Below are positions 1-5,622 of a stretch of 6,758 nt of DNA, in pieces (the first letter of the stretch is position 1; each line of letters starts with the position of its first letter). A model generated the notes under the pieces. The model was not told where the DNA came from. It saw nothing but the letters and a program-made list of their open reading frames with translations, and did no database searches. The stretch is from CAYRYU01 sp964428355 (GTDB lineage: Bacteria > Muiribacteriota > Ozemobacteria > Ozemobacterales > Ozemobacteraceae), in contig CAYRYU010000186.1 of assembly GCA_964428355.1 (NCBI GenBank), positions 1 through 6,758 on the forward strand. The letters are read 5' to 3'. The translations under genes were made by a program, and so were the position numbers.

Positions 1-1676
1 AGAAAGGTCTTCAGAGCGTAGAGGAGTTCCTGTCCGACTTCGAGCGGGCCTATCAAGACATAGCCTCGGGGAAGTTCATCGCGATCCCGGGGTTGCCCGA
101 ATTGACCCATCGGGCCTTGGACGAGGCGACCAAGATGATGGAAGACTCCCTCGCTCCGGAAACCGAATCCCAGATGGACCCCGAAAACCTCCTGGCCGCC
201 CTCCAAAGGCCGATCGAAATCCGGGAAACACTGAAAAAGGTCGTTGCGGTGCTTCCCAAGCCCGGCGAAACTCCTCCGAAGGTCCAGCTCATCGGTCAGA
301 TCCTCCTCGAAAGAGGGGATGTCACCACCGATGACCTCCAGAAAACCATCAAGGAGCAAAAGCCGATCGGGGAGCGCCTCGTGGAGCGGGGCGCAACCAC
401 CCCCGAAAAGATCGCATCCGCCCTCGCGGAACAATCCCGGCAGAAAGAGGCGCGCGAACAGCACCTTCGGCTCGAACCATCCGCCGCCAACATCCGTGTC
501 AGCTCGTTCAAGCTCGACAAGCTCGTGAACCTCATCGGGGAGCTTGTCACTGTTCAGGAGCGACTTTCCCAGGTTTCCGCGATTCTTCGCGAGTCGGCCC
601 CCGAAGATACCCCCAGGGTTTTGAGGCAGTACGATCTTTCAGGGATCTCCGAAGAAGTGAACCGGCTGACAAACGGTCTCCGTGACAATGCCCTCAGCAT
701 CCGTATGCTTCCGATCGAGGGGACGTTCAGCAAGTTCAAGCGGCTGGTCCACGATCTCGCGGGTAACCTCGGAAAAGAGATCGAACTAACGATGAGCGGC
801 GCCGAGACCGAGATCGACAAAACCGTCATCGACCGCCTGGACGAGCCATTGATGCACCTCATCCGGAATGCCGCCGATCATGGGGTGGAAAACCCCGAGG
901 AAAGGTTGGATGCTGGAAAACCCTCGAAGGGAACGATCCACCTTTCTGCCGAACACGTTGGTGGAAATGTCGTCATCCGGGTGCAGGATGACGGAAAAGG
1001 CCTCGACAAGGAGAAAATCCTCGAGAAAGCCAGGGAGAGGAATCTTATCGGATCTGACGTTGAGCTTCCGGAAAAGGAGATCTACGCATTCATCTTTCAT
1101 CCCGGTTTTTCCACGGCCGATATCGTGACCAACGTCTCCGGTCGCGGAGTCGGGATGGACGTCGTGAAGAAGACCATCGAGGACCTTCGGGGATCGGTCG
1201 ATGTGTCAAGCCAGCCAGGAAAAGGAACGAACGTCGAGATCACTCTTCCCCTTACACTGGCCATCATCGATGGGCTCCTGGTCTCTGTCGGACGGCAGAA
1301 CTTCATCCTTCCCCTGTCAGCAGTCGAGGAGTGCGTGGAGCTTCGGCGAACACAGAAGGATGTGGATTCGGAAAAGAAACTGACCCAGGTTCGTGGAGCT
1401 CTGGTGCCTTACATTCCGCTCCGTGACCGTTTCAGCATCACGGATTCGCGGCCCACGATCGAGCAGATCGTCATTTCCACGATCGGAGGACAAAGAGTCG
1501 GATTCGTCGTTGATTCGGTGATCGGGGAACACAAGACCGTCATCAAACCTCTCGGGAAGATCTACAAGAAAGTGCCCGAGTGTTCGGGAGCCACGATCCT
1601 GGGTGACGGGTCCATCGCGATCATTCTCGACCTTGGCCGGATCGTGAAGTATGAGGCCGAGCATTCGAAGATTTGA
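1..1676 (+). CDS. cheA: Chemotaxis histidine kinase CheA (5' partial)
   Basis: CheA autophosphorylates on a histidine of its HPt domain and passes the phosphate to CheY/CheB, acting in the chemoreceptor-CheW array at the inner membrane. The frame is open to the left edge (first full codon at base 3), so the TTG at 93 is not a real start. In the 557 visible residues: 1-50 match the second half of an HPt domain, with the phospho-histidine lying upstream of the window; 97-146 are two tandem 25-residue repeats (IGQILLERG, then IGERLVERG); about 164-230 is the dimerisation helix pair; 285-294 is the N-box HLIRNAADHG; 329-335 is DDGKGLD; 380-388 is GRGVGMDVV; 407-416 is GKGTNVEITL. From about 425 a CheW-like receptor-coupling domain runs to the end. 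All ATP-binding boxes look intact. No separate P2 domain is seen; the repeat linker sits where P2 usually lies. Identification as a CheA is secure, but which chemosensory system it serves cannot be told. Confidence 0.96.
   Translation, partial: KGLQSVEEFLSDFERAYQDIASGKFIAIPGLPELTHRALDEATKMMEDSLAPETESQMDPENLLAALQRPIEIRETLKKVVAVLPKPGETPPKVQLIGQILLERGDVTTDDLQKTIKEQKPIGERLVERGATTPEKIASALAEQSRQKEAREQHLRLEPSAANIRVSSFKLDKLVNLIGELVTVQERLSQVSAILRESAPEDTPRVLRQYDLSGISEEVNRLTNGLRDNALSIRMLPIEGTFSKFKRLVHDLAGNLGKEIELTMSGAETEIDKTVIDRLDEPLMHLIRNAADHGVENPEERLDAGKPSKGTIHLSAEHVGGNVVIRVQDDGKGLDKEKILEKARERNLIGSDVELPEKEIYAFIFHPGFSTADIVTNVSGRGVGMDVVKKTIEDLRGSVDVSSQPGKGTNVEITLPLTLAIIDGLLVSVGRQNFILPLSAVEECVELRRTQKDVDSEKKLTQVRGALVPYIPLRDRFSITDSRPTIEQIVISTIGGQRVGFVVDSVIGEHKTVIKPLGKIYKKVPECSGATILGDGSIAIILDLGRIVKYEAEHSKI
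291..440 (+). repeat. Two tandem 25-residue repeats within the CheA linker
   Basis: The CheA linker encodes two adjacent degenerate copies of a 25-residue unit. Each begins IG(Q/E)xLxERG and ends in a helix finishing with EQK or EQS. The pattern (hydrophobic-G-x-x-L-hydrophobic-E-x-G, then T-x-x-x-hydrophobic, then a helix ending in EQ) resembles the small helical repeats at the N-terminus of type II secretion/type IV pilus ATPases of the GspE/PilB kind. I recall similar insertions in some deltaproteobacterial CheA proteins. The repeat is at protein level only; the DNA of the two copies has diverged. Its role is unknown, and a docking surface in place of P2 is one guess. Confidence 0.6.
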
Positions 1677-1764
1677 TTCAGCCGGGCTTCTAGATGCCCG
1701 CGGAGTTCCGCCCGACCAAATTCCGGTGCCCGCCGGTGCGAGGTGAGAGGGGGCGACCGAAGCC

Positions 1765-2364
1765 GTGAACGTCATTCTCCTTCCCACGCACCCAACCCAG
1801 TATTCATGCAATTCGCATCTGGTCCTGGGCGATTGGAACCGGCTCGAAGACACTAACACCCTGATCGATGTCGGAATCGACGGTTTCGTGATCGGGGAAA
1901 TCGAAAAGATTCATACCGGGGTTGGCAAGGAAGGCATCGAGAGGGTGATTCTCACCCACAATCATTTCGATCACGCGGGAGGTCTCGGGGAGGTCGTCAA
2001 GCGGTTCCATCCCGAGATCCTCGCGTTCGCCCCCGGTCCCCACGTCGATCGCCTTCTCGTGGAAGGTGAGATCGTCAAGGTGGGGGACCGGAACTGCAGG
2101 GTGTTCCATGTCCAGGCTCATTCCGATGATTCCATCTGCCTTTACTGCCAGGAGGAAGGGGTCTTGTTTTCCGGGGATACCCCACTCCAGATTCGTGGGA
2201 CCGATGGAACCTACTCGAGGGATTTTTTGAGGTTCCTCGAGAAACTGAACCGTCTCCACATCGAGAGGATCTACTCCGGTCACGATTATCCCATCCTGAG
2301 GGATGCCCTGAAGATCCTCCGTACGACCCTCGAGAACGTTCGCCACGCCAGAATCCTCGACTGA
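1765..2364 (+). CDS. Metallo-beta-lactamase-fold hydrolase
   Basis: A 199-residue single-domain protein of the metallo-beta-lactamase superfamily, probably a cytoplasmic zinc- or iron-dependent hydrolase. The motifs are complete: residues 64-70 THNHFDH give ligands His65, His67, Asp69 and His70; His119 lies in QAHSDDS, where the family usually has TPGHSPGS; Asp138 lies in FSGDTP; His173 lies in YSGHD. The beta-strand order N-SHLVLGD, then TLIDVG, is typical of the fold. There is no signal peptide. The GTG at 1765 is the first possible start after an in-frame stop at 1744; a purine-rich AGAGGGGG lies about 12 bases upstream, a longer spacing than ideal. The gene follows cheA on the same strand after 88 bases with no convincing terminator, so read-through is possible. 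The superfamily covers thioesterases, glyoxalase II, lactonases, nucleases and flavo-diiron relatives. Nothing visible fixes the substrate. Confidence 0.88.
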   Translation: MNVILLPTHPTQYSCNSHLVLGDWNRLEDTNTLIDVGIDGFVIGEIEKIHTGVGKEGIERVILTHNHFDHAGGLGEVVKRFHPEILAFAPGPHVDRLLVEGEIVKVGDRNCRVFHVQAHSDDSICLYCQEEGVLFSGDTPLQIRGTDGTYSRDFLRFLEKLNRLHIERIYSGHDYPILRDALKILRTTLENVRHARILD

Positions 2365-2385
2365 TCCCTTTCGAGGAGCCCGAGC

Positions 2386-4674
2386 CTATTTCGATCCTGG
2401 AGTTCCAGATGCAGGCATTGCAGCCGGAGCGGAAGCCGTCACCCCGGGAGTGCCGCTGGCGGGGCATTCCGCGACGGTTTTCGGTGCGGGTGGGGGGGCG
2501 AGGAGCCGGCTGATCTCCACGCGTTCGATCCAGCAAAGGTAGCCCAGCGCGCCTAGGATCACGAACCAGAGGAGGCGTCGGGGCCACGGATTGACCGGTT
2601 CCGCGAAAGGATCGTCGAGAAGCCTCCGGCTTCCAGGGGGAAGTTGGGCTTCGTGGGTCAGTGATGCAGCGAACTTCAGATTCATGGTGGCCCTGGTATT
2701 GATGGCCCATCCGTTCGCGTCGAGAAGCGGACCGAGGTTCCGGCGGCGCAGTCGCAAAGCTGCCATCAACATGGAAGGGCCTGATATCACCATCAGGATT
2801 CCGGCTATTGCCAGGGGCATCTGCCACCAGGAAAGGGCGAGGAAACCCGTCACGACCGATGCGATCGCGGTTCCGATCGCGCCTATCGCGAGGCCGATGG
2901 CGGCGAAGATCCCGGCGAACCGGCCGACATCGAAAGGAGCCGGTGCAGCCGGTGCCGCTGGCGCGGGAGCTTCGACCTTTTTCGCGGCATCCGCGACTCC
3001 GGTAGCCATCTGCTCCTGGAGGGCCTTGTCCTTGGATGAAGCGAATTTTTCAGCCTGCTCCTGGACCATCTGGGCAAGTCGCCGGTAGGGCGACCAGAAT
3101 GCCTCACCGATACTGATGGGGTGCTGGACCAGCTTGACGACGGTTGCTTCCCAGTCGCGTCCCTGGCGATCGATGAAAATCCCGTTCCGGCCGACCAGGA
3201 GCTGTTCCGCGTCCCCGGCTGTGAATGCCGCCGCGATCGTGAACTTATCGGAGGTTCCCTGACGGCTGCATTCGCAGTAGGCAAGGAAGGTGAGGCACAT
3301 TCCCGCCATCGCGGCATGCCGGTCGGGATTTTCGATCCGGAGGCAGAGGTCACAGCTCCGCCCGTCCAGGAACAAGGTTCCTGCCTGGAAGATGGCCTTC
3401 GACTGCGGAGCGTAGAAGTCCCGGAGGGAAACGAAGTTGCAGAGGAGTGTGAACAGGTTCTTGTAGAACCTGACAAGCTTGTCGAGCGTGGCGATTGCGT
3501 TCGCCTCGGTCTCCAGCACCTTGTCTTTGGCGATCAGGTCGCGGATCGCGGCTTCCGTTCCTCCGGAAAGGATTCCCCGAAGTCTCATCTCTCCGAGCTT
3601 TTCGAGGGAGGTTGCAGGCTTTTTTCCCAACCAGGTTTCGTAAGGGTTGAAAGCTGCCTTGATCTTCATCCAGGTTTCGAGGGAAAGAGTTGTAGACCCG
3701 CCTGTGATGGGTGTTGCCACCTTCGCTCCGAACTCGGCAACCCTGGCGGCCCAGCTCGGGTTGATTCCCGTGGTGAGGGAAAGGAGCCCCTCCGGTTCGA
3801 TCCTGGAAAGGGGAAACTCGGAAAGTTCAGGCGCGTTCAGTGAAAGCAGCTTCCCGCTGAACGCCTCGAAATCCTTTTCCGCCCTGTTCAACGGACCCTT
3901 GGCGCGCGGGTCGAAAGCCGCCAGGCGGCAACGGGCGAAGAAGTCGTCGATCTTCGTTTCGAGCTGGCGAAAGAGATCGAACGCGGCGGCGGTTTTCTCT
4001 TTGAGTGGCATGACCGCGGGATCGGTTTCTCCGGACGCGCTCCAGGCCACGAATGCCCGGGCCTCGGAAAAAAAGCGTTCGAGGAGTGCCGCGTTGATTC
4101 CCGGCCGGCCCGATCGATCGGGTTCTGAACCGAGGGAGCCCATGATCTCCTCGATCACCTTTTTGACTCCGGCATCTTCGGCCGAGTCCGCGGGGATAAC
4201 CCCATCCCCGTTGAACTTCGTTGCCGCGAAAATCTTGGTTGTATCAGCGACATCCTCGACCGAGATCGTTCGGGAATCGGGCTTTCCCAGATTCCTGAGA
4301 ACCTGGCGGGCAGAATCGGCGAGGGTTTTCCCCTCGGGAACCGCTTCGTTGATCGAATCGAGCGGGAGGGCGACGGGACGCCTGGGAAGCTCGTCCAGGT
4401 TCTTCAGGACCGTTTGCAACCATTTGACCGCGGCAAGGATCTCCGGAACCCGAACCCGGCCATCTTTGTCCGTATCGAGGAGTTCGAGAGTCCGCTGGTC
4501 GAACTCGAGCCCTTTTGCAGGACAGCTAAGAGCTGCCCAGAGCTTGGGATCGAGCTGTTCTAGAGCCGCGAGATCCGCTCCGGTTTCGAGGCTTACCTGG
4601 TCCAGGCCGCCATAACGGAAAAACCTCCATTGGTGCGAACCTGCGATTGGTACAAATGTCGATGCTGTTGTCAC
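2386..4674 (-). CDS. Conserved EF-hand membrane protein of unknown function
   Basis: 762 residues. I recognise the pattern of a conserved uncharacterised bacterial family but know no assigned role. Residues 67-78 form a canonical EF-hand calcium loop with Asp67, Asp69, Asp71, Gly72, Val74 and Glu78 (DTDKDGRVRVPE). A second, degenerate loop lies around 153-164 (FNGDGVIPADSA). The middle is mostly helical and soluble. Residues 441-469 hold a cysteine cluster, C-x2-C then C and C-x-C, followed by a well-conserved-looking stretch (VGRNGIF, GRDWEA). An acidic/Gln-rich helix at 530-560 leads to an Ala-Pro linker (568-580). Hydrophobic segments follow at about 585-611 and 617-640, then 701-716. The C-terminal tail repeats PASGTPG. 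The start is GTG at 4674, with GGAGGG five bases or so upstream. It lies 40 bases downstream of the STAS gene on the same strand, so the two are probably co-transcribed. There is no N-terminal signal peptide, so the large N-terminal part is likely cytoplasmic. Calcium binding and membrane location are inferred from motifs. Confidence 0.88.
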   Translation of the reverse strand: MTTASTFVPIAGSHQWRFFRYGGLDQVSLETGADLAALEQLDPKLWAALSCPAKGLEFDQRTLELLDTDKDGRVRVPEILAAVKWLQTVLKNLDELPRRPVALPLDSINEAVPEGKTLADSARQVLRNLGKPDSRTISVEDVADTTKIFAATKFNGDGVIPADSAEDAGVKKVIEEIMGSLGSEPDRSGRPGINAALLERFFSEARAFVAWSASGETDPAVMPLKEKTAAAFDLFRQLETKIDDFFARCRLAAFDPRAKGPLNRAEKDFEAFSGKLLSLNAPELSEFPLSRIEPEGLLSLTTGINPSWAARVAEFGAKVATPITGGSTTLSLETWMKIKAAFNPYETWLGKKPATSLEKLGEMRLRGILSGGTEAAIRDLIAKDKVLETEANAIATLDKLVRFYKNLFTLLCNFVSLRDFYAPQSKAIFQAGTLFLDGRSCDLCLRIENPDRHAAMAGMCLTFLAYCECSRQGTSDKFTIAAAFTAGDAEQLLVGRNGIFIDRQGRDWEATVVKLVQHPISIGEAFWSPYRRLAQMVQEQAEKFASSKDKALQEQMATGVADAAKKVEAPAPAAPAAPAPFDVGRFAGIFAAIGLAIGAIGTAIASVVTGFLALSWWQMPLAIAGILMVISGPSMLMAALRLRRRNLGPLLDANGWAINTRATMNLKFAASLTHEAQLPPGSRRLLDDPFAEPVNPWPRRLLWFVILGALGYLCWIERVEISRLLAPPPAPKTVAECPASGTPGVTASAPAAMPASGTPGSK

Positions 4675-4678
4675 TCTG

Positions 4679-4684
4679 CCCTCC
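4679..4684 (-). promoter_or_regulatory. Shine-Dalgarno site fixing the GTG start of the EF-hand gene
   Basis: On the minus strand GGAGGG is followed by four bases (CAGA) and GTG at 4674. This strong ribosome-binding site supports the non-ATG start and separate translation initiation downstream of the STAS gene. Confidence 0.7.
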
Positions 4685-4714
4685 AGACGTGGGTTGCAAA
4701 GAGTCCCGGGAGTG

Positions 4715-5065
4715 TCAGGAGTCGCCCTCCAGGAGACTTATTGCGTGGTCCACCGATTCCGCATCATCGGCGAGGGAAAGTACCCCCGCCATATTGAAGA
4801 CCTTCTGCATCATTTGCGTCATGCCGCAGAGGACAACATGGCCATGATTCTCGTTCACGATCTTGGTGCAGGATTCCAGGAGGGAACCGATCCCCATGCT
4901 GTTCACCTTCGGACATCGCGAAAAGTCGATCACGACTCTCTTCAAGCCCTTCGACCTGAGATCGTCAGTCGTTTCCTCCAGTTCCTTCCCGCACTCCTCT
5001 TCGAAATAGGAGTTGACGAGAAGAACCGTGATGCCTTTCCTGGTTTCGATCCCGATATTCCTCAT
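4715..5065 (-). CDS. STAS-domain protein (anti-sigma factor antagonist-like)
   Basis: A 116-residue protein that is essentially one STAS domain, the fold of SpoIIAA/RsbV anti-anti-sigma factors, which bind partner-switching kinases or form part of stress-sensing complexes in the cytoplasm. Strand-helix order fits: GITVLLVNSYF, then a helix, RVVIDFSRC, and the conserved loop KVNSMGIGSLLESC, then GHVVLCGM and MQKVFNMAGV. Ser56 aligns with the phosphorylated Ser58 of Bacillus SpoIIAA (DSSG there, NSMG here), so phospho-switching remains possible, although the preceding Asp is Asn. I chose the ATG at 5065 because GGAGG lies eight bases upstream and the protein then begins directly at the first beta-strand. 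An in-frame ATG at 5089 would add eight residues but has a poor ribosome site. No serine kinase or sigma factor is encoded in the window. The EF-hand membrane gene follows 40 bases downstream and is the likely functional partner. Confidence 0.9.
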   Translation of the reverse strand: MRNIGIETRKGITVLLVNSYFEEECGKELEETTDDLRSKGLKRVVIDFSRCPKVNSMGIGSLLESCTKIVNENHGHVVLCGMTQMMQKVFNMAGVLSLADDAESVDHAISLLEGDS

Positions 5066-5073
5066 GACCCTGT

Positions 5074-5078
5074 CCTCC
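5074..5078 (-). promoter_or_regulatory. Shine-Dalgarno site choosing the STAS gene start
   Basis: GGAGG on the minus strand sits eight bases before the ATG at 5065. It lies inside the longer reading frame that would begin at 5089, whose own upstream sequence (GGGTGTGGTATC) has no comparable site. This is the reason for preferring the 116-residue form. Confidence 0.65.
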
Positions 5079-5110
5079 GAATGATCCATGATACCACACC
5101 CAGAAAAAGC

Positions 5111-5139
5111 TTGATCTTCGGGGGATATTTCGGTATTCT
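5111..5139 (+). promoter_or_regulatory. Sigma-70-type promoter of the Rrf2 gene
   Basis: TTGATC at 5111-5116 and TATTCT at 5134-5139 are separated by 17 bases, and each matches the sigma-70 consensus at four of six positions. Transcription would start near 5146 and give a leader of roughly 25-30 bases before the ATG at 5173. The -10 box lies within the palindrome at 5125-5152, so a bound repressor would block polymerase. Confidence 0.55.
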
Positions 5140-5152
5140 ATTACCGTAATAT
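5125..5152. promoter_or_regulatory. 28-bp near-perfect palindrome, probable Rrf2-family operator
   Basis: The left arm ATATTTCGGTA (5125-5135) and right arm TACCGTAATAT (5142-5152) flank a six-base centre, TTCTAT. Ten of eleven arm positions pair; only the T at 5130 against the T at 5147 does not. This is far longer than chance would give in a 100-base intergenic stretch. It overlaps the -10 box of the Rrf2 gene and a TAGAAT -10-like box on the minus strand. Rrf2 proteins bind as dimers to palindromes of about this length near their own promoters, so autoregulation is the natural reading. The cognate regulator is inferred from adjacency. Confidence 0.65.
5135..5140 (-). promoter_or_regulatory. 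Candidate -10 box for the divergent STAS/EF-hand operon
   Basis: TAGAAT on the minus strand matches the sigma-70 -10 consensus at five of six positions, 69 bases before the STAS start codon. No good -35 is seen 16-18 bases upstream (the hexamer there is about AGCACG) and there is no extended TG. The promoter would therefore be weak or dependent on an activator. It shares five bases with the opposing -10 box. Confidence 0.35.
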
Positions 5153-5163
5153 TTTTGCGTGCT

Positions 5164-5167
5164 GGAG
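5164..5167 (+). promoter_or_regulatory. Shine-Dalgarno site choosing the Rrf2 gene start
   Basis: GGAG lies five bases before the ATG at 5173. The longer reading frame begins at a TTG at 5155, which has no ribosome site and would place the coding region almost against the predicted transcription start, so 5173 is preferred. Confidence 0.6.
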
Positions 5168-5172
5168 ACCAA

Positions 5173-5622
5173 ATGGCGCAGGTAATAAAATTCTCCGATG
5201 CTGTTAATCTGGGTTTTCACGCGATGATCGAGTTGGGGAAAAGCCCGGGCGTTGAAACGCATTTGAAACGCATTGCCGATGGACTGAAGGTTTCGGAGGC
5301 CCATCTGTCGAAGGTTTTGCAGCGCCTGAGGAAAATGGGGCTTTTGAAAGCAAGCCGGGGGCCCTCTGGTGGTTACATCCTGGCCCGTCCTCCGGAAGAG
5401 ATTTCGATGAACGAGATATTCGTCGCCTTGGAGGGGCCGATCGAAGCACGATTCTGCCTGTTCGGGCACCCGGTCTGCAGTCTCAAGGAGTGCAGGTTTG
5501 GAGACTATATCGGGAAGATGAATCTCGAAATGAAGAATTTTCTCGAGAAGGCCACTCTTGCCGAGTTCATTGCGGGGACCAGATCCATCGGCCACCCGCC
5601 CTCATCGGCTCCCGGTGCCTGA
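5173..5622 (+). CDS. Rrf2-family transcriptional regulator with probable Fe-S cluster
   Basis: A 149-residue DNA-binding protein of the Rrf2 family (IscR, NsrR, CymR, RirA), within the usual 130-165 range. Residues about 28-72 form the winged helix: an IADGLKVSEAHLSKVLQRL recognition region, then RKMGLLKASRGPSGGYILAR, the hallmark family wing. A dimerisation helix follows at about 78-88 (MNEIFVALEGP), then Cys95, Cys102 and Cys107 spaced C-x6-C-x4-C, then a C-terminal helix. Three cysteines in this place usually bind a [2Fe-2S] or [4Fe-4S] cluster sensing iron status, nitric oxide or redox. The exact spacing differs from the forms I know for IscR (C-x5-C-x5-C) and E. coli NsrR (C-x4-C-x5-C), so I give no subfamily name. 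A sigma-70 promoter and palindrome lie just upstream, and the gene is divergent from the STAS operon. The last 21 bases overlap the end of the convergent hydrolase gene. Confidence 0.93.
   Translation: MAQVIKFSDAVNLGFHAMIELGKSPGVETHLKRIADGLKVSEAHLSKVLQRLRKMGLLKASRGPSGGYILARPPEEISMNEIFVALEGPIEARFCLFGHPVCSLKECRFGDYIGKMNLEMKNFLEKATLAEFIAGTRSIGHPPSSAPGA

Noticed and set aside
93..95. TTG as the start of cheA
   Set aside because: The reading frame is open to the left edge and the residues before it (SVEEFLSDFERAYQDIASG) fit the HPt domain, so the true start lies outside the window.
1680..1715. Possible terminator after cheA (CGGGC ... GCCCG and GCGG ... CCGC)
   Set aside because: The stems are only four to five base pairs and no T-run follows on the plus strand.
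1317..2346. Two 180-codon minus-strand frames opposite the end of cheA and the MBL-fold gene
   Set aside because: They are antisense shadows: the plus-strand proteins carry complete CheW-domain and metal-ligand motifs, and the antisense translations show none.
2365..2385. Shared terminator between the convergent MBL-fold and EF-hand genes
   Set aside because: The 21-base gap contains no inverted repeat long enough for a hairpin on either strand.
3121..4615. Long plus-strand open frames of 240 and 322 codons opposite the EF-hand gene
   Set aside because: Their translations are arginine/serine-rich low-quality sequence with no family pattern, while the minus-strand frame encodes a recognisable protein with an intact EF-hand, membrane segments and a strong ribosome site.
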